Part shown: in pieces, positions 36,066-47,347 of the stretch
How the letters are laid out: every line of letters starts with the position of its first letter
Position numbering within the stretch: the first letter of the stretch is position 1
Origin: Nymphalis io
Taxonomy: Eukaryota > Arthropoda > Insecta > Lepidoptera > Nymphalidae
Direction: 5' to 3'
Assembly (NCBI RefSeq): GCF_905147045.1
Contig: NC_065893.1
Span: 1,302,001 to 1,366,000, forward strand
Length of the DNA stretch: 64,000 bases
Notes under the pieces: generated by a model
Databases searched by the model: none
Told to the model about the DNA's origin: nothing
What the model saw: the letters and a program-made list of their open reading frames with translations, nothing else
Program-made: the position numbers and the translations under genes

Positions 36066-37400
36066 AAATTCATTTATACAAGGACTGGTCATATAGCGCG
36101 AAGGCAACCTGACAGCCTCGACAAGCTGATGGTGCTGCTGTGCTGAGATAAAATAAAGAAAAAAAACATTGCGCTGTATATAACCTCAAAAAAACTATTT
36201 CATAATTAAATTAAACTAAATTATTGGGAGTATATTATAATAGCTTAATCTGAATTTTTGCAAAATGTTTTTTTTTATATGACTAACGAAATTATCTCAT
36301 AAGGAAGTGTATAATATTATAATAGATTGAAAATAACCTAATATTATTATTGAATGAACATTTAGTCAGACTTGATAATATGAAAATTAGATTATAAAAA
36401 TACACGTTATCCAAAAAATGCATTTCTTACATATTTAAAATGGAATAAAACTCCCTATCCACATAAAATTGACGATGACTCTAGATAACCTTCAAAAACC
36501 CTAAAAACATATTTCACGTTTTCACGTTTGCCAAATGATGGGTTAGGCACGTTTTTATTTGACAAGAATATACGTGCGTTTTGGCTTCGGTACAAATCCA
36601 AGGGTTAGTAATTTCCTCATGATATTTCCTAGATAGCGGTGAGCATTCTTCGGACAATAACTGATGCAACGGTGATATCATAGGCTCGCTTCTAGTATTT
36701 CTATCTGTCATAGTTTAGAAGGAGATGGCAATGCGGAATTGGTAGAGCACCAAACATTCTTTGAGAAGTTTTCTTTACTCGGCCCTCTTATTACGTGGTA
36801 CAAGCGTTTTTTTAAACAACCTAACCGAGATAGCTCTCGTAGGTAAGGGTCAAATATTATTATATGGGGTATATATTAAATTTCCTCCGCATTAAAAAAA
36901 GGGTACAGCGACCATGTACAATGTACCTACTTTCCCAAATAGTGTTGGGTTTACACAGTATACAGTACTACTGCATTACTGTAGACCAGGTAATCGATAA
37001 TCGATTACATTAATTGGTAACACTAATACGTAATAAGTGATTTTTAATATATCAAAATCGTAATAAAATGCTTTTTCGATTATTAAATAAAATATGTATA
37101 TTCGTCATTATGTGACAAACTTTGGCTATACGTAATAAATCAGTATATGGTACATAATCTTTTACAATATATTAAAAGACGTATTATGTTTTTCATATGA
37201 ACACCATATGTATAATATGAACATCGCTGCTGTTTGCTGTGCGGAGCTCAGTGATTTATATAATTTTTAAAATATTTCAGGATTAAGAAAACATTTGTGT
37301 TATAATGTATAAAAGAACATATTATAGACGCAGTTGAATCAATCAGCTAGTCGATAAACGTGATTGATAAGCGTTTCGAAGAAATTGAATTAAATGTTCC
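36066..37400. other. Intergenic DNA upstream of gene B
   Basis: No gene recognised and no clear repeat copy. A tRNA-like scrap near 36735 (AATTGGTAGAGCACC) is too poor to call. Low complexity in places. Confidence 0.45.
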
Positions 37401-37418
37401 ATGCTTTATTGATGTTTG

Positions 37419-37426
37419 TATAAATA
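37419..37426 (+). promoter_or_regulatory. TATA box of peptide gene B
   Basis: TATAAATA lies 67 bp before the ATG. The flanking stretch (about 37400-37490) aligns closely with the gene C promoter: TTTATTGA upstream, TATAAATACAGC, then a shared GATGCATTG leader motif. Confidence 0.75.
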
Positions 37427-37485
37427 CAGCTTCATGTTTGTGCAGATGCATTGCGACATAAGGGCGTATTGTTATAAATTAAATC

Positions 37486-38284
37486 ATGAAGTTCTTGGCA
37501 GTTTTCGTTTTTGGAATCCTCGCAGTTACGAGTATTATGGCGATTCCGCCACCGCCTGGTAAGACTTTTAAATTTAACGTCAAATTTTATTAATTAATAT
37601 TTTGTAATTGTAGTACTTCGGTACAGAAGCTTAATGTTCTCTTATCTTATCACGAATCTGAGCTTTATTAACAGTCAGTTGCTTATTCGTGGTAACTTAA
37701 TATATTTAAGGTTTTTTATATAAAATCGATACCCAACCATGCAGATCATGGTCAGTGGTCACCGTCGTCAATATACAATAATGAAATAAAATATAAACCA
37801 TCCCTTATGTACTGCCAACTTTAGAATATATATATATATATATATATAATATAATATATATATTTATATAAATTAGCTCAAAAAATAATGTACATGTCAT
37901 CGTGACTGATTGTGGATACTCGAACAAGAGAAACTGACTCGTTGGTCTAGTGGCTTTGGCCTTCCTGTAATTAGAAACAGTCTGCAAATAGGTAATTTTT
38001 AAACTCTCATGCCTCAAACGCAAAATTGGTGCTGTGCTCTTTTAAAAATAACCGATAAGTAACTTGACAAAATATGCAATGTATATTCTTTGACAGGTCC
38101 AGGTAGTGTTGGTGGACAGCTTGTGACATGTTACAGCGATGAAGATTGTGATCGAATGTGCAACCGGAAATGCGACCTGTACTCTACAATAGGCGTTTGC
38201 TCCAACTACAACTGTTATTGCGCGCTTCTTAGTCAATCAAGCCCTCCAAATCCAAGATCAAATCTGCCATCAGTACGCCCTTGA
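37486..38284 (+). CDS. Cysteine-rich secreted peptide B (CSab-like, 2 exons)
   Basis: The coding exons are 37486-37558 and 38097-38284, with a 538-bp phase-1 intron (GTAAGA..TTTGACAG) splitting a Gly codon. The product is 86 residues. A 19-residue signal peptide ends IMA, and four prolines precede the splice point, an N-terminal extension absent from A and C. The mature core has seven cysteines, C-x5-C-x3-C-x3-C-x8-C-x4-C-x-C. Segments such as DRMC and GVCSNY closely match peptide A. The tail is Ser/Pro-rich and ends SVRP, as in A. Acidic and basic residues roughly balance. The intron holds a (TA)n tract and a tRNA-like SINE head, so part of it is mobile-element derived. The promoter and 5' leader are strikingly similar to those of gene C, so B and C are tandem paralogues. 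Function is not known. Confidence 0.87.
37826..37862. repeat. (TA)n microsatellite in the gene B intron
   Basis: An uninterrupted TA run at about 37826-37849, followed by an impure extension. Confidence 0.9.
37937..38000 (+). mobile_element. tRNA-like SINE head in the gene B intron
   Basis: Begins CTCGTTGGTCTAGTGGCTTTGG, the same A-box-like head that ends the S4 copy at 54900 in reverse. No recognisable body follows. Confidence 0.5.
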
Positions 38285-38334
38285 ATTTAACAGCGCATTT
38301 GTTAACATTTGAAATGTAAACAAAAACATATTAA

Positions 38335-38340
38335 AATAAA
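38335..38340 (+). terminator. Polyadenylation signal of peptide gene B
   Basis: AATAAA lies 51 bp after the TGA stop. Confidence 0.75.
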
Positions 38341-38744
38341 TAATTTGAAAATGAATTAATAATAAGTTCTTTTAATTTTATCGATGATCGGTTTAAGTGA
38401 ACGCTTAAGTGACAAAATAATGCAAATAAAACAGAATAACGTTAGTTTACAAATGTATAAAGATAATTTGTACTCTTTCTTCTACAAGTATAAAAATAAT
38501 TATATCCGAATTAACTAATTAGATACTTAACTTATCTACGATTATATTAGATATATAATGATTTATTGGATAAATAAATAATCTTAATCCATTACAGTTT
38601 TAAAAATAAAGAATACAAATATACTAAAAATAATAATAATTAGGAATCTCATTTGACATCATACATACATATATTTATTATATTTTTTTTTATGTAATGG
38701 ACCCCCATTGGGTAAAATTAGATAAATACAACATGTAAATACAC

Positions 38745-39020
38745 CACACGGAAGGCTGGGGCGGCTGCTGAGAGTGCAGCAGCGAGAAAGCGGGAGAAGT
38801 ATGCCCGCTTTTGTAAAAAAAATTTATTTGTGCCACTAGCGTTCGTGACGTCGGGATGTTGGGGGTCGGATGCCCTTACTTTAATAAGGGAGATTGGCTG
38901 TTACCTTAGAGAGAGAGGACTTGACAGTAGCTCCGGGTCCTATTTGGTACAGAGGTTGTCCGTTGCCGTACAGCGCGGAAATGCGGCCTACATTCGGTTT
39001 ATAGACATTTATTTCTCATA
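38745..39020 (+). mobile_element. Retroelement ORF C-terminal tail (QRGNAA type)
   Basis: An open frame on the + strand reads RKREKYARF, then VPLAFVTSGCWG, IREIG and finally QRLSVAVQRGNAA before a stop. From memory this matches the extreme C-terminus of a reverse-transcriptase polyprotein family of invertebrate retroelements. Only the tail remains. It begins about 25 bp inside the left edge of the duplicated unit. Confidence 0.6.
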
Positions 39021-39224
39021 AAGAATACAAAAAATTCACTTAAAATGAGAAATATACAATTTTTTACGTTAATTTAAGTTAAAAATAAAGATAGTGTCTC
39101 GGATACAGTAAATTAAAGTAGTTAACAATATTAAAAAAGATGTACGTAGTATTAGAAAAGTAATAATTACGCATGCTATAAAAACTTACAATGCAACGCA
39201 TAGCGGTGAGACCACATTAACTGA

Positions 39225-39400
39225 TATTTATTTTAGTAATAGTTACTTTGTATATATTTGATAAGGCGATTCTTGAATATTGTAAAACTTTCTCTGTTTA
39301 CAATTTCATCGCTTAACTTATTATAAATTTGCACTCCTTCGAACATTATATCCCTCTTTCCATAGTTAGTTCTAATTATTTACATTTTTCAGTTATACAG
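39225..39400 (-). mobile_element. LINE reverse-transcriptase C-terminal fragment
   Basis: The minus-strand frame reads NYGKRDIMFEGVQIYNKL, then SDEIVN, then FKNRLIKYI before a stop. This is the usual end of a LINE ORF2 of the jockey/CR1 kind (family from memory). Heavily 5' truncated. Confidence 0.65.
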
Positions 39401-39749
39401 TTCTATTTATATTACATTATGGGCAGCTTTGCGTCGGGTGGGAATCGGGAGGGACTATTTTAAATTTGACTTAAATAATAATAAAAAAAATACATTTTTC
39501 TGTGTTAACGTGTAAAATATTTTAACTTAGATATAATATTTATGTTTCAATGTAATATTAAATAAATTTAGTTTTACAAAATAAAATAAAAACATGTAAA
39601 TATGTTTTAGATGATGTATTTTTCTATTATTTCATTTTTTAGCAAAAATTTACATGGAGGTATAATTATTTGTCCTACAATTTAAAAAAAAAACACGAAA
39701 TCCCGAAGAGTTTCATATTAAAGAATGATTTGATGACCAATTTTGTTTA

Positions 39750-40080
39750 GTGCGGACAATCTCAGAGGAGATTGGACAACTGCGCAGGAAGTATTATAGT
39801 GCACAGGTGTGTGTATATAAACACAGGCGCACTTTCTATTCTCTCACACTCATAATCCCATTGGACGGCTATCCGACACAGTGTTCCGAGAGAGTGTTCA
39901 GGTGTTCAGGCACCAGCAGCAGTTTTTCATGGCACATGAGTGTATGCACTTCCAGACTCCTGGTTATTACTGAGAATTTTCGACAGAAAAACTCAATAAT
40001 TTTTTATTAGCTTGGGATTTGAACCCAGCATCGGATAAAGCATTAGATCCTGACTGCTACTTTATATGTAGCTAAAAGAC
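39750..40080 (-). mobile_element. S4 SINE-like element
   Basis: Shares GCGCAGGA, TTATAGTGCACA, CACTCATAATCC and the final ACTCAATAA-type block with the copy at 54540-54900. The promoter-like end at the right is degraded. Confidence 0.7.
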
Positions 40081-40592
40081 CAATAAAGCAGTCATTAAAT
40101 AATATAAAAATAAATAAATAATGTAATCATAAGATTAACAGGTGATTAGTTTAACAATGCTGTGTTCTTCTTTCGAATATCAAATCAATAATGACAAAAA
40201 GAGATAAATCTGTGTTTAACTAAACAGCTGAGTAGCTCTTATACGTAAGGTCGTTAAAATTTAACTTAGCGACTATTTGAGATTTGTTAATATCGAAAAT
40301 GGTCTTCACTAAGCATATGCCGTGTGTGTTCAGAAGCCGCTTCCTTGAAACCAATATATTATAATCGTTTCTCATGTCAATAATTTTTACCCATACAACA
40401 TAGCCTGATATATATAAATAGAGCATTCACGTCTGTGCAGACAACATAGTTATTTTTTATTCTCACTAATATTTTTTATCAAAATAATACACTGGGAAGA
40501 TCCCAAAATGAGTCACTGGGCCTTCCCAACATGGAACTTTGTGGTGCTTTCGATGGATTTAACGTATGACAAAACTATATCAAGTATTATAT

Positions 40593-40848
40593 ACAACAAT
40601 ATCAAGTATTGCTATTGCAAAACAGCAATACTTGATATTGTTGTGTTCCGGTTTGAAGGGTGAGTGAGCCAGTGTAATTACAGGCACAAGGGACATAAAA
40701 TCTTAATTCCCAAGGTTGGTGGCGCATTGGCTATAAGCGATGGTTGACATTTCTTAAAATGCCAATGTCTAAGGGCGTTTGGTGACCACTTACCATCAGG
40801 TGGCCCATATGCTCGTCCACCTTCCTATTCTATAAAAAAAATAAAAAA
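40593..40848 (+). mobile_element. S1 element with inverted 5' end
   Basis: A 5'-truncated S1 running from the GCAATACTTG block to the A-rich tail after CTTCCTATTCTATAAAA. Its first 21 bp are repeated in inverse orientation directly upstream (arms 40593-40613 and 40624-40644, 10-nt loop), a perfect fold-back. Confidence 0.85.
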
Positions 40849-41099
40849 AATGTAAATTACGTATGTAAAATATTTAATAACGTATGTAAAATACCTCGGT
40901 AAATATTTTACATTGCCAAACATTTAGAATAATTTTATAAAGATTATATAGGTTTTATATTCAGAACCATTCTTAAATAAAAAAAGTAACTAAGATTTAA
41001 AAAAATAGTAAAATTTTATACAAGTATTGTATGTATTTAGGAACAGGGTGAATGCCGTTACAGATACAGTATTATAGTATATAACAAGTATATATACAA

Positions 41100-41530
41100 A
41101 ATATCTAAGTTAAGAATAGTTACTGTATAAACCTTGAATGAAAAAAACCAGCGTTTGACCGTTGAATGATGTTAAGCATGACACGGTCTAGGATGTAGCA
41201 CGCTTGCCTAGAAGAAACCTGTTTAGTCTAGATTTGAAGACATCAACGTTGTACCTATCAGGAAATACATTTAGGCAAAGTATTTCAAAGTTTCACACTG
41301 CTAATGATAAACGTAGATTCGAAGGGCTTTGTACGTAGGTGGGGAATTTTCACTGTGAACCTATGGCGCTTTGGTCGCGTTTGCCTGACCGTTCGATAGT
41401 AAAAGGGGGCGGGAGGAATCAATTCGTGTAATTCCTGAGCACATTCTATGGTATAAGCAAGAATGCTAGCAGCATTTTCCCGTTGCATCGCTATTCCAAT
41501 AATTATTCTGGACCAATAACAAATCACAAA
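41100..41530 (-). mobile_element. LINE reverse-transcriptase C-terminal fragment
   Basis: The minus-strand frames contain CAQELHELIPPAPFYYRT and PHLRTKPFESTF, then after small disruptions VFPDRYNVDVFKSRLNRFL. This order (IPxAPF, hydrophobic block, VFPxRY, FKxxLNRFL) is characteristic of jockey/CR1-like LINE ORF2 ends. Disrupted by stops and 5' truncated. Confidence 0.75.
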
Positions 41531-41747
41531 TGCAAGTAGTAATTAATTAATAGTACATAAATATTATAAATAAATCTTAATGCAATAAAAGTTAACGACA
41601 ATAATAATTTGGTTTTTGTTTAATAAATTGGATCATTGATTATGGCTTCTCCGTAAGAAGAAGAATAAGGGATGTTAGTTCTTTTTTAAGTTAACTGATT
41701 ATGCTACTAAATAACCAACAAGTTGTTTAATTTATCTACTAATAAAC

Positions 41748-41985
41748 TTAGTGGTAGATCTTGGTGTTCGTCTGGAGAGGTACCACCCAATCATCAGATA
41801 CTGCTGGTATGAAAGGAGAGTGAGCCAGTGTAACTACTAGCAGGGACATAACATCTACGGGAACGAAGATGTTATGGTTCTGAACGGAATTGTTAATATT
41901 TTGTACATCGCCAATGTCTTAGGGCGGTGGTGACCTCTTACCATCAGGTGGTCCATTTGCCAGTTCGCCTACTAATTTCATAAAA
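41748..41985 (+). mobile_element. Degraded S1 element
   Basis: Keeps GGTACCACCCAATCATCAGATA, GAGTGAGCCAGTGTAA and ACCATCAGGTGG blocks, with internal deletions compared with the full copy at 30771. Confidence 0.75.
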
Positions 41986-42049
41986 TATAAATAATTATAA
42001 ACTTTCATTCGATAAAGAACAAATATGTTTTGATTTCAACTGATACGTA

Positions 42050-42190
42050 TTAGACTGAATTTTAAATGACACATGCAGATTTCCTCACAATCTTCACAAC
42101 AGAGTACGAAATGAATTATAAACATAAATAAATTCAATCGTGTTTGATTTGAACCCGCAATCTTCGGTTAAAATTGACATGTTCTTGCCG
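42050..42190 (-). mobile_element. S2 SINE fragment
   Basis: Matches the central and head parts of S2 in reverse (ACACATGCAG, GAAATGAATTATAA, GAACCCGCAATCTTCGGTTA), strongly decayed. Confidence 0.65.
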
Positions 42191-42467
42191 GCAATCACAT
42201 TTATAGATAAAAAAATTATAGAGAAGTATTTTCCCGCAAATACATTTCAATTAAGCTTTTCCAAATAAAAATAGAAAATGCATATAGTTAACTTATCGAA
42301 TAAAAATAAAAAATTAAATTGAAATCGCACATGAAAAAAGTAATTAAATATAAGATATATATAAAAATAATAAAAATACCAAAGTATACAAATCAATCGG
42401 TGGAATAGAGTTACTGCTGAATATGCCGTTTGTCGAATTTCAAACCTTCAAACCAATTTTATTGAAT

Positions 42468-42775
42468 CCATAGCCGATATGACTTAGTGGTTAGAACGCG
42501 TAAATCTTAACCAATGATCATGGTTTCAAGCCCGGGCAAGTACCACTTTCATTTTCATGTGCTTAATTTGTGTTTATAATTCATCTCGTGCTTGACGGTG
42601 AAGGAAAACATCGTAAGGAAACCTGCATGTGTCTAATTTCATTGAAGTTATGCCACATGTGTATTCTACCAACCCGCATTGGAGCAGCGTAGTGGAATAA
42701 GCTCCAAACCTTCCCCTCAAAAGGGAGAGGAGGCTTTAGGCCAGCAGTGGAACATTAATAGGCTGTTACTGTTGT
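42468..42775 (+). mobile_element. Full-length S2 (Metulj-like) SINE
   Basis: A tRNA-derived head with A-box-like TAGTGGTTAGAACGCG and a B-box-like GGTTTCAAGCCC, followed by the body (TGTGCTTAATTTGTG, AAGGAAAACATCG, ACCCGCATTGGAGCAGCG) and the AGCAGTGG..GGCTGTTACTGTT 3' end. Confidence 0.85.
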
Positions 42776-42794
42776 ACTATAAAATTACATGATG

Positions 42795-42848
42795 AGTCAG
42801 TCTCATCATAATGAACAATAAGCATTGTTCATTATGATGAGACTGACT
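42795..42848. repeat. Perfect 25-bp hairpin
   Basis: Arms 42795-42819 and 42824-42848 are exact inverse complements separated by the 4-nt loop AAGC. It begins 20 bp after the 3' end of an S2 SINE. Confidence 0.95.
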
Positions 42849-43274
42849 AGTAGCACGTTGATATTACATACCTATAATGGGGTTAATACTATTATTTATA
42901 GAAATTGATATCGATAAAATATTCGGTTCACTTCATAGTAAAGTACGCATGGTGCGTCGCTAACGATTGCGCTTGTTGTCAAGTTAAGGCCGTAACTGAA
43001 TAAATTTACTTAAGTACCAGATTTCATTATGGTTAAAGAAATAATTGATTTCAACACTACTATGTTATAATATATAATATAATATAATTTAATTCTATAA
43101 TACTATTTGTCGTTTGTATTATTTTTTTCAAATTATTCTACCAATTTATTTTTATGAAACATTCACATGTAGGTAATCTATAGGCTGCAAATCCGAAGAC
43201 AGTAAAATAAAACATTCCTGGGAACTATCATCATTACTTACTATCATGAAATTCTCTGTAGCCTGTATGGAAGT

Positions 43275-43410
43275 AGGCAATACATATTGCTACTACTGCG
43301 TACCTCGGAAAGCACGCCCCTTGGTTCCGCCTGAACTCAGTTTGGTCGTATTGAAGCGTCTATCAGATTATGAGAGTGCACCAATGTTTGCACAATGTAT
43401 TATCTCAAAC
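43275..43410 (+). mobile_element. S4 fragment
   Basis: Contains TACCTCGGAAAGCACG, CGCCTGAACTCAGTTTGGTCG and GATTATGAGAGTGCACC, matching the reverse complement of the 54540-54900 copy; internally deleted. Confidence 0.65.
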
Positions 43411-43423
43411 GTAGTTTCCTTTT

Positions 43424-43676
43424 ATTTATAGAATAGGTAGGCGGACGAGCAAATGGGCCACCTAATGGTAAGTGGTCACTACTGCCCATGGACATTGGCA
43501 TTGAAAGAAATGTTAACCATCGTTTACATCACTAATGCGCCACCAACCTTGGGAACTAAGATGTTATGTCCCTTGTGCCTGTAATTACACTGGCTCACTC
43601 ACCTTCAAACTGGAACTGGAAATACTGGAATAGTAGCAAGTACTGACGAACTTGCACAAAGCTCGTACCACGAGTA
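43424..43676 (-). mobile_element. S1 element
   Basis: Nearly full length in reverse, from the A/T tail side (TATAGAATAGGTAGGCGGACG) to the GCTTGCACAAAGC-like 5' end; the 5' third is scrambled. Confidence 0.8.
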
Positions 43677-43889
43677 AAAGTCCTAGTCTCCGTTAAAAAT
43701 GACAGCCGTAACCGAATTCGGTCACGAGTGGTCAGGAGGACTAGGCCATAATTTTTTTTTATATTCTCGTTACACATAATTCATAATTCAAATAAATTTC
43801 ATATGAATAAAATTATCATAATAAATTAAATTATTGTAAATTTTTTATAATAACTTTAAGAAGTCGGGCGTGTTAACCAACTCATAATT

Positions 43890-44014
43890 AATGTCATCGA
43901 TAGGCATTTCGATTAAATTGAATTATTTTCTTCACGCTTTATTGACATTTGTATAAATACAGCAGCATGTTCCTGTAGATGCATTGTGACATATCGCTTG
44001 TTAAAAAATAAATC
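43890..44014 (+). promoter_or_regulatory. Orphan duplicated promoter and 5' leader of gene C
   Basis: Includes TATAAATA at 43952-43959 and the whole 5' leader of gene C, but the sequence breaks just where the ATG should be and continues into the start of the right copy. The next ATG (44030) is followed at once by a TAA stop, so no peptide is encoded. If active it would yield a noncoding transcript across transposon remnants. Confidence 0.8.
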
Positions 44015-44042
44015 TATAGATAAATACAACATGTAAATACAC

Positions 44043-44318
44043 CACACGGAAGGCTGGGGCGGCTGCTGAGAGTGCAGCAGCGAGAAAGCGGGAGAAGTAT
44101 GCCCGCTTTTGTAAAAAAAATTTATTTGTGCCACTAGCGTTCGTGACGTCGGGATGTTGGGGGTCGGATGCCCTTACTTTAATAAGGGAGATTGGCTGTT
44201 ACCTTAGAGAGAGAGGACTTGACAGTAGCTCCGGGTCCTATTTGGTACAGAGGTTGTCCGTTGCCGTACAGCGCGGAAATGCGGCCTACATTCGGTTTAT
44301 AGACATTTATTTCTCATA
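44043..44318 (+). mobile_element. Retroelement ORF tail, right-copy duplicate
   Basis: Identical to 38745-39020, now lying directly downstream of the orphan gene C promoter. Confidence 0.6.
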
Positions 44319-44522
44319 AAGAATACAAAAAATTCACTTAAAATGAGAAATATACAATTTTTTACGTTAATTTAAGTTAAAAATAAAGATAGTGTCTCGG
44401 ATACAGTAAATTAAAGTAGTTAACAATATTAAAAAAGATGTACGTAGTATTAGAAAAGTAATAATTACGCATGCTATAAAAACTTACAATGCAACGCATA
44501 GCGGTGAGACCACATTAACTGA

Positions 44523-44698
44523 TATTTATTTTAGTAATAGTTACTTTGTATATATTTGATAAGGCGATTCTTGAATATTGTAAAACTTTCTCTGTTTACA
44601 ATTTCATCGCTTAACTTATTATAAATTTGCACTCCTTCGAACATTATATCCCTCTTTCCATAGTTAGTTCTAATTATTTACATTTTTCAGTTATACAG
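44523..44698 (-). mobile_element. LINE C-terminal fragment, right-copy duplicate
   Basis: Identical to 39225-39400 within the tandem duplication. Confidence 0.65.
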
Positions 44699-45047
44699 TT
44701 CTATTTATATTACATTATGGGCAGCTTTGCGTCGGGTGGGAATCGGGAGGGACTATTTTAAATTTGACTTAAATAATAATAAAAAAAATACATTTTTCTG
44801 TGTTAACGTGTAAAATATTTTAACTTAGATATAATATTTATGTTTCAATGTAATATTAAATAAATTTAGTTTTACAAAATAAAATAAAAACATGTAAATA
44901 TGTTTTAGATGATGTATTTTTCTATTATTTCATTTTTTAGCAAAAATTTACATGGAGGTATAATTATTTGTCCTACAATTTAAAAAAAAAACACGAAATC
45001 CCGAAGAGTTTCATATTAAAGAATGATTTGATGACCAATTTTGTTTA

Positions 45048-45378
45048 GTGCGGACAATCTCAGAGGAGATTGGACAACTGCGCAGGAAGTATTATAGTGC
45101 ACAGGTGTGTGTATATAAACACAGGCGCACTTTCTATTCTCTCACACTCATAATCCCATTGGACGGCTATCCGACACAGTGTTCCGAGAGAGTGTTCAGG
45201 TGTTCAGGCACCAGCAGCAGTTTTTCATGGCACATGAGTGTATGCACTTCCAGACTCCTGGTTATTACTGAGAATTTTCGACAGAAAAACTCAATAATTT
45301 TTTATTAGCTTGGGATTTGAACCCAGCATCGGATAAAGCATTAGATCCTGACTGCTACTTTATATGTAGCTAAAAGAC
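45048..45378 (-). mobile_element. S4 element, right-copy duplicate
   Basis: Identical to 39750-40080 within the tandem duplication. Confidence 0.7.
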
Positions 45379-45890
45379 CAATAAAGCAGTCATTAAATAA
45401 TATAAAAATAAATAAATAATGTAATCATAAGATTAACAGGTGATTAGTTTAACAATGCTGTGTTCTTCTTTCGAATATCAAATCAATAATGACAAAAAGA
45501 GATAAATCTGTGTTTAACTAAACAGCTGAGTAGCTCTTATACGTAAGGTCGTTAAAATTTAACTTAGCGACTATTTGAGATTTGTTAATATCGAAAATGG
45601 TCTTCACTAAGCATATGCCGTGTGTGTTCAGAAGCCGCTTCCTTGAAACCAATATATTATAATCGTTTCTCATGTCAATAATTTTTACCCATACAACATA
45701 GCCTGATATATATAAATAGAGCATTCACGTCTGTGCAGACAACATAGTTATTTTTTATTCTCACTAATATTTTTTATCAAAATAATACACTGGGAAGATC
45801 CCAAAATGAGTCACTGGGCCTTCCCAACATGGAACTTTGTGGTGCTTTCGATGGATTTAACGTATGACAAAACTATATCAAGTATTATAT

Positions 45891-46146
45891 ACAACAATAT
45901 CAAGTATTGCTATTGCAAAACAGCAATACTTGATATTGTTGTGTTCCGGTTTGAAGGGTGAGTGAGCCAGTGTAATTACAGGCACAAGGGACATAAAATC
46001 TTAATTCCCAAGGTTGGTGGCGCATTGGCTATAAGCGATGGTTGACATTTCTTAAAATGCCAATGTCTAAGGGCGTTTGGTGACCACTTACCATCAGGTG
46101 GCCCATATGCTCGTCCACCTTCCTATTCTATAAAAAAAATAAAAAA
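45891..46146 (+). mobile_element. S1 fold-back element, right-copy duplicate
   Basis: Identical to 40593-40848. Confidence 0.85.
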
Positions 46147-46397
46147 AATGTAAATTACGTATGTAAAATATTTAATAACGTATGTAAAATACCTCGGTAA
46201 ATATTTTACATTGCCAAACATTTAGAATAATTTTATAAAGATTATATAGGTTTTATATTCAGAACCATTCTTAAATAAAAAAAGTAACTAAGATTTAAAA
46301 AAATAGTAAAATTTTATACAAGTATTGTATGTATTTAGGAACAGGGTGAATGCCGTTACAGATACAGTATTATAGTATATAACAAGTATATATACAA

Positions 46398-46828
46398 AAT
46401 ATCTAAGTTAAGAATAGTTACTGTATAAACCTTGAATGAAAAAAACCAGCGTTTGACCGTTGAATGATGTTAAGCATGACACGGTCTAGGATGTAGCACG
46501 CTTGCCTAGAAGAAACCTGTTTAGTCTAGATTTGAAGACATCAACGTTGTACCTATCAGGAAATACATTTAGGCAAAGTATTTCAAAGTTTCACACTGCT
46601 AATGATAAACGTAGATTCGAAGGGCTTTGTACGTAGGTGGGGAATTTTCACTGTGAACCTATGGCGCTTTGGTCGCGTTTGCCTGACCGTTCGATAGTAA
46701 AAGGGGGCGGGAGGAATCAATTCGTGTAATTCCTGAGCACATTCTATGGTATAAGCAAGAATGCTAGCAGCATTTTCCCGTTGCATCGCTATTCCAATAA
46801 TTATTCTGGACCAATAACAAATCACAAA
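46398..46828 (-). mobile_element. LINE C-terminal fragment, right-copy duplicate
   Basis: Same as 41100-41530. The single base difference between the duplicated units lies just downstream, at 46900. Confidence 0.75.
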
Positions 46829-47045
46829 TGCAAGTAGTAATTAATTAATAGTACATAAATATTATAAATAAATCTTAATGCAATAAAAGTTAACGACAAC
46901 AATAATTTGGTTTTTGTTTAATAAATTGGATCATTGATTATGGCTTCTCCGTAAGAAGAAGAATAAGGGATGTTAGTTCTTTTTTAAGTTAACTGATTAT
47001 GCTACTAAATAACCAACAAGTTGTTTAATTTATCTACTAATAAAC

Positions 47046-47283
47046 TTAGTGGTAGATCTTGGTGTTCGTCTGGAGAGGTACCACCCAATCATCAGATACT
47101 GCTGGTATGAAAGGAGAGTGAGCCAGTGTAACTACTAGCAGGGACATAACATCTACGGGAACGAAGATGTTATGGTTCTGAACGGAATTGTTAATATTTT
47201 GTACATCGCCAATGTCTTAGGGCGGTGGTGACCTCTTACCATCAGGTGGTCCATTTGCCAGTTCGCCTACTAATTTCATAAAA
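47046..47283 (+). mobile_element. Degraded S1 element, right-copy duplicate
   Basis: Identical to 41748-41985. Confidence 0.75.
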
Positions 47284-47347
47284 TATAAATAATTATAAAC
47301 TTTCATTCGATAAAGAACAAATATGTTTTGATTTCAACTGATACGTA

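Larger units (their letters stand above)
38719..44014 (+). repeat. Left copy of the 5.3-kb tandem duplication
   Basis: A 5,296-bp unit repeated at 44017-49312 with a constant offset of 5,298 bp; no indel was seen. The one difference found is T at 41602 against C at 46900. The unit contains, in order: a retroelement C-terminal tail (38745), a LINE tail (39225), an S4 SINE (39750), a fold-back S1 SINE (40593), a LINE tail (41100), a degraded S1 (41748), S2 pieces (42050, 42470), a 25-bp hairpin (42795), an S4 piece (43275), an S1 (43424) and the gene C promoter (43890-44014). Two bases (TA, 44015-44016) that match neither parental flank sit at the junction. Confidence 0.97.

Noticed and set aside
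43246..43431. Possible fourth peptide exon (MKFSVACMEVG..CYYC)
   Set aside because: It begins like a signal peptide but has no hydrophobic core, no donor site and runs directly into an S4 fragment. Present in both duplicated copies only because they are identical.
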